Assembly: GCA_023055425.1 (NCBI GenBank)
Contig: JALGPY010000012.1
Coordinates: 14,319,922 to 14,383,921, forward strand
DNA: 64,000 nucleotides
Source of the DNA: Linanthus parryae
Lineage: Eukaryota; Streptophyta; Magnoliopsida; Ericales; Polemoniaceae
Direction of reading: 5' to 3'
Below are positions 1-11,207 of the stretch, piece after piece. Each line of letters starts with the position of its first letter. Position 1 is the first letter of the stretch. Below the pieces are notes generated by a model. The model saw nothing but the letters and a program-made list of their open reading frames with translations. It had not been told where the DNA came from and did not search any database. The position numbers and the translations under genes are program-made.

Positions 1-1
1 C

Positions 2-883
2 GGTGAGAGTCAAGACCCTCGTCTCGTTTACTGTCGGAACGAGTGGATAGTCTTCACGCCAGAGACTATCGCACTCGCCATGGGTTTCCCCGCTTTGAAA
101 GATGGTTGTGGGTTAGAGACGGTTCTTCGTAGTGAGAACCTTTGGTCTCGTCTAAATGCTTTTTGCTTTGCGAAGGGGGTTGATCCGTGGGACAGGAAGG
201 GAGAGGTGATTTATTGGAAGGCCGAGAAGAGGTTTTATAGGCCGGAGGCTAGGTGGTGTTGTGAAGTGCTAGAAAACTGGGTTTTGGGAATCACACGAAA
301 CCCTAGTTATTCTTTCCGCCTCTCGGTTTGGGCCCTTTGTCTTTACACCGGGGTTAGAATTGATATCCCCAAACTGATTTGGGAGAACTGTCTTGAGAGG
401 GTGTCGAGGACAAACAAATTGGGCCCCGGTCATACCTGCTTGATCACTCACCTAGCCAAAACTGCTGAGGTGGTTATAGGGAGAGATATGGACTTGAAAC
501 CGTTTACGGCTAGGAAGTGGCACAGGTTTGATGAGACAGCGAGGAAGAAGGGCAAGGGTAGGAGAATGAACACCTCTAGGTTTGACAACCAGGTTGCCTA
601 CGACCACCTGAGAGAGGAGATGGCCCGGGATAGACTTGAGAGGAGACGCCAGTTTGCCCACACTCGGGACAATCAGGCGAAGCTGGGGGGTTTGATCCAG
701 ATGGTTGGCCAGTGGGTGATACAGTCTAGTGGTCAGGCACCGGGGGAGTTTGTTCCACCAGTCCCGACGGCGGATCCGTGGTTTCAGGAGGATGACTTTG
801 AGTATGAGGTTCCGCCGAGTGAGGATGAGGAAGAAGAGGAAGATGAGGAGGAAGATGATGAGGATGAGGAAGATGACGAGTAG
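2..883 (+). CDS. Athila extra ORF (env-position ORF2), 5'-truncated by window edge
   Basis: The frame is open from base 2 and ends at a TAG at 881-883. The ATG at 80 is probably internal, since upstream codons (YCRNEWIVFTPETI) align with WIYCRKRCIRITPESI in the ORF of Athila D. This is the plant-specific extra ORF that Athila elements carry between pol and the 3' LTR, often called env-like by position. I see no signal peptide or membrane segment to support an envelope. The middle has Trp- and Arg-rich stretches; the last 35 or so residues are almost all Glu and Asp. No internal stop is seen. Function is unknown: the acidic tail could contact basic proteins or simply be a low-complexity linker. 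Confidence 0.75.
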   Translation, partial: GESQDPRLVYCRNEWIVFTPETIALAMGFPALKDGCGLETVLRSENLWSRLNAFCFAKGVDPWDRKGEVIYWKAEKRFYRPEARWCCEVLENWVLGITRNPSYSFRLSVWALCLYTGVRIDIPKLIWENCLERVSRTNKLGPGHTCLITHLAKTAEVVIGRDMDLKPFTARKWHRFDETARKKGKGRRMNTSRFDNQVAYDHLREEMARDRLERRRQFAHTRDNQAKLGGLIQMVGQWVIQSSGQAPGEFVPPVPTADPWFQEDDFEYEVPPSEDEEEEEDEEEDDEDEEDDE

Positions 884-3176
884 TGGAGTGTACCCTCGCG
901 CTAGAATTGTTGAGTCCTCGTGTTATCGTTGAGGACAACGATGCATTCTAGTGTGGGGGTGGTTGAATCCTTGTTACTAGTCAGTGTCGTGTCTTTGCAT
1001 CGCCAGTGTCTGCATATAGTTAGAGGTTTTTGGTTATGTCCTTATTTGTCTTTTTATTATTCATCTTTTTGCATGTTTTGGTATTTTGAGTCAACCTACC
1101 ATTGTTGAGTCGTAATCGAGTTGGCCTTGCATATAGTGTAGGTATAAAAAAAAAAAAAAAAAAAAAAACTAAAAATGTGAAAAATCCAAAAAAATTAAAA
1201 ATTTGAGAAAGGGCAATTGACAAAAGCTGAAAATTCGGTAAAATCGAGAAGTGTGAGACTTTTAGGCGTAGGGCGTGAATCGCGATCGAGAGTGACAATG
1301 TGAGAGTCCCTTAGTAAGTATAGAGAAACTCTCTTTACGGGAATGCGTGCCTATTTTACACTCAAATTTAATTCTTTCAAATTTAAAGTGTGTGCCTAAT
1401 TTTCTTACAAGAGTTGAGCTAGGTGTGAGCTAAACAAGCCGAACGTTCTTGTGTACGTCTTAGGTAGTCGCCAACCCGCCTCGTAGTGGCACACAGAACA
1501 GCTGTGCGAGGTGTGTAGTAGAGCACTCACTGCTTCTAGAACTTACCTTGTAGGACCACTAGCAAACCCGTATTTGAACCATGGATTCTTTGACAACCTT
1601 TGGACTTAGGGTGACGATTCTTGGCCTTCAGCATTGATTGGTTAGAATCACCGCTTTAGTGCGTCACGAGGGTGTTGTAGTTGAGGGGGTTCGATGAGGG
1701 AGTACTTCATGTTATATTTGTGTGAGTCTTACATATCGCATGCATTTCATTTGTGATCTTTGAGGGGAATGCGAGGGTGAGTGAGAGTAGGCTTGCGCAC
1801 TTCGGTGTGGCGGTGTTCCATGGCATTACAACATGGACACAAGTGAGGAGAGCCGTGAGTGTGTACATCTAATACACGCGAAACTTGGGTTGGGGGAATT
1901 AATAGGTGGATCGTGCTAGGTACCGGATCTTACTCATCGTGGTGTAGGAGGTTTGGTTGGATTAGGCACGAGACAGACATTTGATCGACTACGTGAGAGG
2001 GGACAGGATTGCATTCGAGTGTGGGGGTGTCGACATTTGACTTCGGACATCGAGATTGCGTTTGCGACGACTCCATCCCCACACATGTTCTTTTATGTTA
2101 GCGGCCTTGTTGATTTACACCGAGGATTTTATTGAGATAGGGAGAGACTTTGATTTGTGATTTATACGTGAATTTGATAGTGTCTCTCCTTACGATTACA
2201 TGATTAGCTTGATTCATTGGAAGACCACTCGTGGAAGACATTGAAGAAATTGTGCAGATTTTGAGAGATATTTTAAAAAAAAAAAAAAAAAAAATCAGAA
2301 AAAAAAAAGAAAAGAGAGAAAAAAAGGAGAGATGAATAAAGGTTGAATGAGAAGCTTTGTGGAAGAATGAGTGGAGAAGCGACTAGTTCACGAACGGGAA
2401 AATTTTGGTTTATGCATCATTCATGACGATGGCCGCGGAGATCGTAATTGTACCGGGGTTTGAGGGGATCGAGGGCCGGAGATGGTGAGTTTCGGGCTTG
2501 GTTTCCATCATTGTTGTGAGGGTGTGTGAGCTTTGGTATTTGTGAGAATGTGACGCTTTAGGACTTGTATTTGATTTTCATCCTATTTGTCCCTAAAGCC
2601 TCATCATTTTAACCCCGTTAGCGGATTAGGAGCTCGGACCTTGAACGTGGCTTAGCCTAGCGTAGCCTTTTATTTTGTGGCACACATGAAAAGGTATTGC
2701 ATTCTTGTACTTAGTAAAGTTAGGTTCTCTATACTAGCTAGGGGGAATTCATGTTGACGAATTTGATTTCGAATCATTCCTTGTGCCTAGATTTCTCATC
2801 GCTTCGTGTGAATCGGTTTAAGCTAATGGAGATTGCCCAATCTCGCAAAAGAAAAGAAAAAAAAAATTGTATTTCAATACTTGCATTGTGAATATTGCAT
2901 TTGCATATAGGTGCATTGTGTATAATCGAGTCGTGTCGACTAGTAGGAAGGATGGTTGGTGAATGGTTCTACTCGGATAAGTATGCAAAAGTTCTTGGTA
3001 TTGTATGCAATGTGAGGTGATAGTATGCAATTGGCGTAGGGAAGTATGCAATGAGTAAATGAGTAGTATGCAAAGTTGGATGAATTGCGGAAAAGCGAAA
3101 GAAGCTTTGACTTGAGAGAGATGAATTTGACTTGAGAGATTTGCTCGGGACGAGCAAAAGGTAGTGTGGGGGTAGT
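884..3176 (+). other. Athila A 3' non-coding region
   Basis: About 2.3 kb without a credible ORF. It carries landmarks shared with elements B, C and E: AGTGTGGGGGTG tracts at about 950 and 2019, a poly(A) run at 1147-1168, GAGAAAGGGCAATTGA near 1204, an AACAGCTGTGCGAG block near 1497, a second A-rich run near 2275, GGCCGCGGAGATCG near 2431 (degenerate copy of GTGGCCGCGAGAACGGC elsewhere), and the hairpin GAGATTGCCCAATCTC at 2829-2844. Their conserved order suggests cis-acting RNA or DNA functions. Confidence 0.7.
3141..3176 (+). promoter_or_regulatory. Hairpin plus polypurine tract before the 3' LTR of Athila A
   Basis: TTGCTCGGGACGAGCAA (3141-3157) is a perfect 7-bp stem with a GGA loop. 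It is followed by AGTGTGGGGGTAGT, directly against the LTR start TGATAAC at 3177. The G-rich tract occupies the position of the plus-strand primer. The same hairpin-plus-tract arrangement precedes the 3' LTRs of the other Athila elements here. Confidence 0.75.
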
Positions 3177-3630
3177 TGATAACTCCGTTTTCGGAGTTAT
3201 TTTATGCCTTGTATTTCTACGTTTTGCGTGCTTATAATGGAGAATTTGTCGTCTTTTGAGTAAATTGAGCGTAAATGTGAAAATATGAGTTCATGTGCAA
3301 AACTTGTTGAATCCGGGCGTTTCTTTAGATTTATGAGCTTTTTATTGTGATATGATCGCGGGTTGTGTTCTCGTGTTGTGATTCGCAGGAAAACAGGGCT
3401 TAGATGATCGTGCGGGATTTGGAAGCGAACTTCGGAAACGAGGAACTCAAAGACAAGTCAAGAGGAGAGTCAAAAGTCAAAGGAGGTCAATGGAAAATCA
3501 AAGGAAAAGTCAAACAAAAGAGAAGGTCAAAGAAAGTCAAAGAAAGTCAAAGGAAGAAAAAATGGAAGAAGGAAGTCAAAGAGGAGAAGAGAAAAGTCAA
3601 AGGAAGCAAGAAGGTGGGCTGGAACACAGT

Positions 3631-3809
3631 GTCTTCGTGCGAAGACATTTGTCTTCGTGCGAAGACAACACTTAGCCAAATTTTCAAGTCTGCAGAATTC
3701 TCTTCTCAAAACAACATGCAGTATCTAAATGAGAAGATCTTCGCACGAAGAGGCAGAAGTCTTCGTACGAAGACTCTTCGTGCGAAGACAACTGTCTTCG
3801 TGCGAAGAG
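3631..3809 (+). repeat. Palindrome array, unit GTCTTCGTGCGAAGAC
   Basis: Six copies of a near-perfect 16-bp inverted repeat start at about 3631, 3651, 3737, 3759, 3775 and 3794. They fall into groups with starts about 16-22 bp apart. Variants (CGTGCG, CGCACG, CGTACG centres) keep the dyad. Confidence 0.88.
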
Positions 3810-3882
3810 ATCGTGGGTCAGCAGCAATTTTTTGGGGCTTTTCCGTAATATTTCCAAACTTTGTAATATTGTTATGGGAACG

Positions 3883-3890
3883 TATTTAAG
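3883..3890 (+). promoter_or_regulatory. TATA-like box in Athila A LTR
   Basis: TATTTAAG lies about 73 bp after the palindrome array, where the LTR promoter is expected. Inferred from sequence and position only. Confidence 0.45.
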
Positions 3891-4789
3891 ACTTTTAGGT
3901 CGTCTTTTTCAGTAGTTTTGGAGGATTAGAGACATCTTTGGAGATCAAGAAGCTAGGAGAGAGCTTAGGAGCTTTTGGGATCATTCGTTTGAATTCTAAA
4001 CTCTCGTTTTTCTTGATTTTCATGTTTAAACTCATTATAATCGTTGTTTTGATTATGAATATGAGTAGCTAAACACCTTTTGCTGGGAATTCTCGTTTGG
4101 TGTAGCTAGGGTTTGATCTAAAGTCAATGTTTTGATGATTGTGATGCATGCTTTAGCTTAATCTCTCGTGTTTATTCATTATTATGGTTTATTCGTGTTC
4201 TTAATCTTATTATCTTTGCGAGTAGCTAACGTAGAGATAGAATTAATTAGTTTCACGCGGTAACTCCGTGATAACTAGTCGGTAAATCGAATCATCCACC
4301 TAGTCGTATCAATGTTTGGTAACTCGGCATCGTTAACTAGGATCGTTAAAGTAGAATTATAATCCTAATGCGTACTTAAACCTAAATTAGACTTGGTAAC
4401 TCGGTTTAGTTTAGTTTAAGTATAGTGGACTTGATTGGTAACTCGTTAAGTTCAACGTTGCTTGATTAATAGTGAATAACACGTGGTTGTTTTACGAATC
4501 AAAACATAAAGTTAGATCAACCTAGTGAACCTAGAGAATTCCCGGTGTTTCTCCTTTATTGATAAAAACCTTCAAATATTCATTCTTTATTAATCGTGAA
4601 TTATTTCACTTGGTTAATTGAGAATTTTGCGTTTAATTTCTTAGAATTAGATAAAAACACATCTTGCGACTTGCCCATATAAGGTATAGAATAATAATTA
4701 ATTTAAACAAAGTCCCTTGGGTTCGACAACCCGGATTTCCGGTTTATTACTACACACGACGACTGTGCACTTGCAGTTGGAACGTGTCA

Positions 4790-5428
4790 CTCACAGCTAG
4801 CAAACCAGATATCATGTTCAATGTTTGTATGTGTGCTAGATTTCAAGATGATCCTAAAGAATCACACTTGACTATAGTTAAGAGGACATTTAGATATCTC
4901 AATGGTACCAAAGACTTGGGGCTTTGGTATCCTAAATAATCTAACTTCTCTTTGTGTGGCTATTCAGATGTTGAATTTGCATGATATATAGTTGATAGAA
5001 AGATTACATCAGGATGTTGTCAATTTCTTTGATCATCTCTTATTAGCTGGCATTCAAAGAAGCAAAACTCAATTGCACTATCAAAAGCAGAAGCTGAATA
5101 CATAGCAGCTGGAGCTTGCTGTTCACAAGTGTTATGGATAACACAAAAAATGAGAGACCTTGGATTTGAATTCATAGATATACCTATCAAGTGTGACAAC
5201 ACAAGTGCAATATCAATTACAAAGAATCCAGTTCAGCATTCAAGAACAAAACATATTGATGTTAGACATCACTTCATTAGAGATCATGCTGAAAAAGGTG
5301 ATATTGTTCTTGAATTTGTTTCTACTAACTTTCAATTTTCATATATCTTCACTAAACCATTGCCAGATGAAAGATTCTCAGCCTTAAGATTGGAATTGGG
5401 CATGCTAAATAAAGAAGCGTTGGTTTAG
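4790..5428 (+). pseudogene. SIRE Copia pol C-terminus (RT end and RNase H), broken
   Basis: The reading starts with LTASKPDIMF, the conserved Copia block after the RT palm, cut by the Athila A insertion. YLNGTKDLGLWYP and, after stops, SWHSKKQNSIALSKAEAEY (RNase H block with the conserved SKAEAEY) follow. Then come CDNTSAISITKNPVQHSRTK and HIDVRHHFIRDHAEKGDI, ending with FTKPLPDERF and a TAG at 5426. In-frame stops are seen near 4937, 4981 and 5030, so the gene is dead. The last 100 codons (5129-5428) remain open. The product would have been the RNase H that removes the RNA template during reverse transcription. Confidence 0.88.
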
Positions 5429-5455
5429 GGGGAGAATCAGGTACGTATTATGTGT

Positions 5456-5571
5456 TTCAAATGTTTGAACAGATTTTTCAAAGACTTGAAGATCTTTTCA
5501 AATATTTGAGTATATGTGCCTTAAACCATACAGCTTTTCAAGGCCTTGAAACCCATTCCAAAGCCTTGAAA
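5456..5571 (+). repeat. SIRE palindrome cluster, unit TTCAAGGCCTTGAA
   Basis: Imperfect 14-bp palindromes of the form TTCAA(N4)TTGAA start at 5456, 5477, 5497, 5537 and 5556, about 20 bp (or 40) apart. Further copies lie at 16265-16299, 16644-16703 and 36742-36844 of the same element. Confidence 0.85.
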
Positions 5572-5870
5572 ATAAGACTGCGTGCTAGTTTGTCAACAAT
5601 TTGGATCTTTTCAATGTTGGGTGTTATCTTTGTAGATAATTGCGCAATATTGCCCCTCAATTTTTCAAATACTCCTTTTCAGAAAATATAGTATTATATC
5701 ATTTATTTTCAACGGCACACACAAAAGTTGAATCTTTTTATTCAGCAGATCTTCGAATATTAGGAAGAATATCTAGTTTCCTTTTCAAGCTGAAACTCTT
5801 TTCTATTTATCTTCTTCTTTTTTCTCTCCTTCGTATCTATCATACCTCTCTCTTCTTCTCCCCAAACCTA
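5572..5870 (+). other. SIRE pol to env-like spacer
   Basis: AT-rich, with no credible gene. A CT-rich stretch (about 5800-5865) runs up to the ATG of the env-like ORF and could be its untranslated leader or a splice acceptor region. That role is only inferred. Confidence 0.4.
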
Positions 5871-6670
5871 ATGAGAACTAGAAGAGCCTTTGACAGAATT
5901 AAGATGGCTGATGGTTCAAAGGCTGGCCCAGAGAAGAAAAGAAAGGCCATAGTGGAAGAGATTCAGACCATCAGTGGAGATTCAAGTTCAAATACTGCTA
6001 CTGCAGAAGACATGGCTACTCCTCCCCCCAAGAAGAAGGCTAGGAAAGATCAGACACCAGTGTCCAGCAAGAAGAAGAAGACAGTGCAAGAAAAGCATAA
6101 AGGAATCGAGATTTGTAGCCCCAAGAAGGTGAAGAAGAAGGATGACAAATCCAATAAGGAAAAAAGGAAAAGAAAAAGTGAACCAGAGGATAACATTGAG
6201 AAGGCACTACAGATCTATTCAGAGAAGAAGAAATCCACTGGTAAGAAAACAGCCCTTGATAATACATGGTTTATTACTCATGTTGCTAAAGGTCAGTGGC
6301 ATGAATCTGAAGTGTATAAAAATGTTGAAGAAAATCTCTCTTTGGTTTTTTCTAAACCCTCCAGAGATAGCCTACCCTAGACTCACCAGATTCTTTTACC
6401 TTAACATGAAACAACTCAAGAACACTGCAAACCTGGTTATTCAAACCAAAGTAGCTGCCATTGATATGGAACTAATCATTCTGAGTTCGCCAATGTTCTA
6501 GGTTGTCCTAAGAGGTATGAAACTAGTAACTACCCTCCTAAGAGTGATGCCCGAAATCTAGCTAAAGGATAGTTATTTATACCCAATACCCCTACGTCCA
6601 AGTAGTAAACACACTCTGTGCTGACTGTTGAAGTCAAAGTTCTGTTTACAATCTCGATGAGATGTGTGGT
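5871..6670 (+). pseudogene. SIRE env-like ORF, N-terminal half, frameshifted and split by Athila B
   Basis: An ATG at 5871 opens a frame of about 170 codons ending at 6380. The protein is strongly basic: blocks such as PPPKKKARK, KKKKTVQEK and EKRKRKSE look like nuclear localisation signals, not an envelope. Near 6350 a frameshift moves the sense to another frame (TRFFYLNMKQLKNTANLV). The ORF is then interrupted at 6670 by Athila B and resumes at 15335. Sireviruses carry an ORF of unknown function here; by position and composition this is its start. Confidence 0.65.
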
Positions 6671-8229
6671 TGATAGAACCTTTTAAGGGATATAATTCTT
6701 TAGCATTTACCACATGATAATAGGAATTTTAGAATGATTTGAGCCTAATGTTAGAGAATAAAGGTCGTTTCATCACTTGTTGTTCACCTTGTGCTTTATT
6801 GTTAGTCCGGGCGTTTTCTATGCATATTTCATTGTTATTTGTCAAATATAATCGATTGGTATGTTTTTTCATGCTGTTTTGCAGGGATGGATGCTAATCG
6901 GTTGATAGGAGGCATGGAAAGAACTTCAGAAACAACGGGAGCTCAAGTGGAGTGAAGAGAAGCCGAATTAGCGGAGCTTGGATGACCAGCTTGCACTATG
7001 TTGATCATAGCCGGAGTTAACAACTCATTTGGGGGTGATACCAGTACCATATTAAATTAGACTCAGAGAGCTATCCATCGATAGGTCACGGAGCTAAATC
7101 AGATTTCGGACGAGGAAGATATCGCGTTTTGAAGTCAGGAGCAGATTTCAGGGATTTTATATGCAATTATTGAAGACTTCTGCGGGTTATGATTCAAGGA
7201 CGACCTAGGGACGAAAATCATCATCAATCACGCATAAAGGGAGTCAAGAAGAAGGAGGAGATAAACGGGACACCATTGAAGAGCATCTTGGAGCTTGGGT
7301 ATTGCCCGGATTCGTCTATTCTTCGGCGATTTCACCGTTTGATCACTTCTTCTCTTCTCTTTCATTATCTATGGAGAAACTTAAGTATATTTTCATTGCC
7401 ATGAGCAGCTAGACTATTTTCTAGGCTCTATGGAGAGCCTAGGGTTATGCTATATTGTGTTTTTCTGGATTATTGAGATTGATACATGTTTTGGATTCAT
7501 GATTGTGACGATTCTTCAAGTCTTTTGGTGTATTGTTGAACTAGGGTTATTGACACACCCAAATTATGAGATGAATGACCATTAGAGAAAGATTTTTATT
7601 CATGATTATGTGTTCTTACTTAATGTTTAATCCATCTTAGTTATTGTTCATGTTCGATGCTTCAATCTTAGCAACAATGGAGTAGCTACCCGGAATCGTT
7701 AGTACTTAGGTGGAGTGCTTGAAATAGACTTAGCCTAGGGTGATATGGAACATGAACACAATCCTTAATCAATGAGACTGAGAGGTGATTTGAACAGGAT
7801 TGGCCATTAGGTAGACGACAGTGGACCGACAGGACCTGTAGTAGACCGTGACGTAGGACTGCGTGAGAGATCGAGAGAAGACGAAGTGACTAGTTACCTG
7901 GCATAATTGAATTATGATTAGCGTGTTTCAATACAGTATCCGGAAATCGTCTATAGCCCTAGGTGATCTAGAGATTGCCTCGTTTCTCCATATTTTTGTA
8001 ATAAAATAAAAATACAAAAAGATTAGTTTAGTTGTTATTTAATTTCAGTCACTTGTTTGTGGGTGACGCCTTAGTTAATCACAATTCTTCCTCCTGTTAC
8101 AGTACTCTAAGTTAATAACTAGTTAAATAGTCTCAAGCTTGTCCTCGTGGGATCGATAACTCGGGGTTGAAATACTACCCTATATTACTTGAACCGTGCA
8201 CTTGCGGTAACACGTAAGAATTCGTGTCA
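6671..8229 (+). repeat. 5' LTR of Athila B
   Basis: It starts TGATAGAACC and ends TTCGTGTCA. Near 6806 it has AGTCCGGGCGTTTTCTATGC. At 7071-7100 it has a block reading CCATCGATAGGTCACGGAGC, shared with C and E. A possible TATA box (TTTTATATG) lies near 7155. No palindrome array is present. Confidence 0.93.
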
Positions 8230-8235
8230 AGTTTT

Positions 8236-8247
8236 TGGCGCCGGGGA
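8236..8247 (+). promoter_or_regulatory. Primer binding site of Athila B with a 6-nt deletion
   Basis: TGGCGCCGGGGA stands where the intact Athila D site reads TGGCGCCGTTGCCGGGGA, complementary to the 3' end of plant tRNA-Asp. GTTGCC is missing, probably by slippage between two GCC triplets. Priming from tRNA-Asp should be weakened. Confidence 0.75.
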
Positions 8248-8351
8248 CAACGGTAGATTGTTTAGTTAGAAATTAGTTTGGAGTTTTTATTTTATTTTTG
8301 TTACTATCTGGTTACCTCACGGCTGTGCTAGTGTTGTTTCCTCAGGTAGCG

Positions 8352-10472
8352 ATGGCGGAAGGCCAAGGGCTAATTAGCCTCAGGACGGAGCAGCTACAAG
8401 CTATGGTGGCTGCATCCGTAGAGAAAGCACTAGCGGCAACATCTAGACCGCAGCCGACCTCAATTCCGTACAACCGTTCTAGAAAAGCAATAATCCAGGA
8501 ATTTGAGGCGAATCTTAAATGAAGGGAGCAAGCAATTATGGTGCCACAAATTCAGGCCGAGAGCTTCTGCCTAAAGCTGAGCACCATCCAATTTTCTCAG
8601 GAACAGTGCAGCTTTGTTGGTACATATGAGGAAGACCCACATGAATTTATTAGGAGATTTCAGAGCCATTGTGGGCTAATTCGCTATAGTGGGGTCACTT
8701 CTGAAGCAATTAAGCTGATGCTCTTCCCTCATTGTCTCAAGGGAGCTGTTGTGGATTGGCTAGATTCGTTGCAATCCAAATCTATCAAGACAAGGGAAGA
8801 GTGTGCCAACTTGTTCATGGGTAATTTTTTTCCCATCTCACGCATGATTCAGCTCCACAACGAGATATGGTCATTCAAGAAGAAGCAGCATGAATCTATG
8901 GTCAAAGCATGGGAGCATCTCAACTGCTTGCTACGCAAATTCCCCAACCATGGAATTTCCAAAGCCCATATCATCCAAATATTTGATGATGCACTTGGAA
9001 ATCTTGACAAGGACAAGATTGACAGAGAAGCTGGGGGCAATTTCTTATTCAAATGCGATGAGGAGGGTGCATATGAGATGATGTGACGTGTGGTGGAACA
9101 AGAGGAGAGCTTGGATTATGAGTCCTACCAGCAAGAACTGATGAAGCAAAATGCAATTGATTATGGAACAGTTCAGGTGAATGCGATGGAGGCAGTGCAT
9201 GAAGCAGTTGTTTCGGAGTTGCAGCAGCAACAACAAGAATTAGCTTCAGAGTTGGCTGAGCTAAGATGAGTGATGAAAGTGATGGGTCAGCACGTGATGA
9301 CCATGATTGCAGAGAGCACTACTTCTGCAGTTGCACTCCGGGAAGCTCTAGCAGAAGTTAAGGATCTTAAGAAGCAACTCGAACACAGAACACTGGAACA
9401 CACTTTGGTTTCATCTGGGGAACATGTTCAGGCCATCACCACTCGCAGTGGTATTGCACTCAAAGACCCCCCATATCCTACTCATGCCACAGCGGTAGCA
9501 TCCAAGGCAAAGGAGCATGAAGTCTTCGATTCTGAGAAGACACCTGTAATGGTCCCCCAATCAAAGGGCACTCAGCAGGATGAGGAGGAACTTCCCGAGG
9601 TACTACTTTCATCTCCTTCTTCTTCTTCAGATCTTCCATACCCATTGCGTGGTAGGAAGAAGAAGGATGATTCTGAGGAATACAGGCGCTTTCTGAACGT
9701 CTTTTATAAATAACATATAAATATTACGTTGATTGAGGCACTTCAAAAGATGCCTAAGTATGCGCGGTTTATTAAAGATGCAGTCCTTGGAAAGAAAGCG
9801 GTGGATGAATTTCAACGAGTGAACTTGAATGAACATGTTAGTTCATGTGTTCTGCATGGGCTACCTAATAAAAAGAAGGATCCAGGTAGTTTTGTCATTG
9901 AAGCTACGTTGGGTGATGCCTACACTGGGAGAGCTCTCTGTGATCTGGGAGCGAGTGTGAATTTGATGCCATTGTCGGTATTCAAAAAGCTAAGTGTGGG
10001 GGAGCCTCCGAAAACCTGGATCACTCTCCAATTTGCAGACAAATCATCAAAGAGAGCCTGTGGGATTATATAGGATGTACTAGTGAGGGTTGGAAGCCTG
10101 ATCATGCCAGCTGACTTTGTCATATTGGACATGCCAGCTGGTGATGTTCCTATAATTTTAGGTAGGCCATTTTTAGCAACTGGGCGTACTCTCGTTGATA
10201 TAGAGAATGGAGAGCTGATTATGAGGGTACATGATGACATGGAGACTTTTCGGGTCTTCAAACCGACACCTCAGTACTCGTGGGAGCAGAAGCCAGGGGT
10301 TCCATTTGCTGTACAAGTGAAGCGACAACTCCCTGATTTGTCACAAGGATATCCACCTGACTACTGGGAAAGAAACAAGCCTTCAGTTGTACAAGCACAC
10401 GAATCAGGTCTTCAGATTCAGCACAGGAAAGCTAAGCTGGAAGCGGCACAATGTGCCAGACCACCCTCGTGA
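8352..10472 (+). pseudogene. Athila B gag-protease with five in-frame stops
   Basis: One frame runs from ATG 8352 to TGA 10470-10472, interrupted by stops at 8520, 9084, 9267, 9711 and 10071. The Gag core is clear (EEDPHEFIRRFQSHCG, LMLFPHCLKGAVVDWL, IDREAGGNF). No CCHC zinc knuckle is seen. The protease keeps its catalytic motif ALCDLGAS and the later [11 protein letters not shown]. After PR the frame continues with a tail ([16 protein letters not shown] and so on) that resembles the tail of element E instead of entering RT, then stops. The product would be Gag plus protease only. Three stops are TGA where CGA is plausible, as expected after cytosine deamination. Confidence 0.88.
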
Positions 10473-10498
10473 GGTGGCAGAGGTAACTGGGTCGGGCC

Positions 10499-10544
10499 GT
10501 CGACCTTAAATTACAAGCGCTTCTTGGGAGGCAACCTAATGTAG
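10499..10544 (+). promoter_or_regulatory. Conserved post-pol motif of Athila B
   Basis: GTCGACCTTAAATTACAAGC is followed by a TTGGGAGGCAACCTAA segment that can fold (TTGGG with CCTAA). The same block occurs just after the coding frame in C (29882), D (44838) and E (57301 on the other strand). Function is unknown; its conservation points to a cis element. Confidence 0.7.
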
Positions 10545-11053
10545 AGTAGGATATTTGTTATTTTGTTTTGTTTTCTTTTTGAGGTCTCCATATTTGATAG
10601 TGAGAGATGAGATAGAGGGAGGTTTAATGTTTTCGATGAGTGTGCAGGTACCGAAGACCCTTCGGATTCCCTTGATGCATGTACACAAGTTTGCATGAAA
10701 AACGAGGAACAACGAGCTAACCGGGAGAATTATGCTTGGTAAAGGAGATACTCGAGGTCGAGGAGTAGCTAATTAATCATGAGGAACATGGTAGCAAGTT
10801 GGATTATCGGGGTTGCACGCATCGGAATCCGGAGAGGAGATAAAAGTTCAAGAGCTTTGGAGGTGAGATTCTTTGCACAAGAGAGATAAATTGATAAGAC
10901 GTGGAAAATTTCTTGGATTTGGGAATTTTCTAGTCATAAATGGATTCCTCGTCAAGTGTGGAGTCCAACGGTTCAAGAATCGCGCAAATCAAATACTGTA
11001 TGAAGAAGATAGAGCAAAAACAAAGTGGGCGAAAAGCAGTGAGTTCGGCACCC

Positions 11054-11207
11054 ATTTCGGGCCGAAATTTCGGCCCGAAATCAAGGCATTTTGGCCCGAA
11101 ATAAAAAGGGCATTCTGCTTCAAAATTTCCCAGTGATTTTGTCCTCTACTTCGGGCCGAAATGGAGGCCGAAATCCATTGATTTCGGGCTCCATTTCGGG
11201 CCAAAAT
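11054..11207 (+). repeat. Palindrome array, unit ATTTCGGGCCGAAAT
   Basis: Copies and variants of a 15-bp dyad start at about 11054, 11067, 11088, 11148, 11161, 11181 and 11193. Neighbours overlap or are about 12-21 bp apart. The array lies between the gag-PR frame and the former position of the extra ORF, like the internal array of Athila D. Confidence 0.82.

Larger units (their letters stand above)
1..4789 (+). mobile_element. Athila A: 3' part of an Athila-type Ty3/Gypsy element
   Basis: The window opens inside this element. It shows the end of the extra (env-position) ORF, about 2.3 kb of 3' non-coding sequence, a polypurine-like tract and a 3' LTR that starts TGATAACTCC and ends GTGTCA. 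Directly after the LTR comes CTCAC and then Copia reverse transcriptase coding sequence of the SIRE element, so A is inserted in that gene. The left LTR, gag-pol and left target duplication lie outside the window. The order ORF, long non-coding region, G-rich tract, LTR is that of Athila elements, and the 3' region matches those of elements B, C and E here. Confidence 0.9.
3177..4789 (+). repeat. 3' LTR of Athila A
   Basis: The LTR starts TGATAACTCCG and ends ACGTGTCA, the same ends as the LTRs of B. It is followed by CTCAC (4790-4794), the likely right target duplication; the left copy is outside the window. It contains a palindrome array (3631-3809), a TATA-like box at 3883 and an AATCCGGGCGTTTC motif near 3310 that recurs in other Athila LTRs here. 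Confidence 0.88.
4790..6670 (+). mobile_element. SIRE-type Copia (Sirevirus), segment 1
   Basis: The segment holds the C-terminal part of Copia pol (RT end and RNase H), a palindrome cluster and the first half of a basic env-like ORF. That order is characteristic of Sireviruses. It is bounded left by Athila A and right by Athila B. The element continues at 15335 and again at 36059. Its 5' end is outside the window. Confidence 0.85.

Noticed and set aside
726..938. Frames on both strands over the acidic tail codons
   Set aside because: They are low-complexity shadows of the GAG/GAT repeats that encode the Glu/Asp tail.
1147..1168. Poly(A) run as the tail of a SINE, LINE or processed gene
   Set aside because: A-rich runs occur at the matching place in the other Athila 3' regions, so they belong to the element. 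No target duplication flanks this one.
3404..3889. 161-codon Lys/Glu-rich frame in the Athila A LTR
   Set aside because: It comes from a repeated AAGTCAAAGG stretch followed by the palindrome array. It lies within U3 of the LTR, with no similarity to a known protein.
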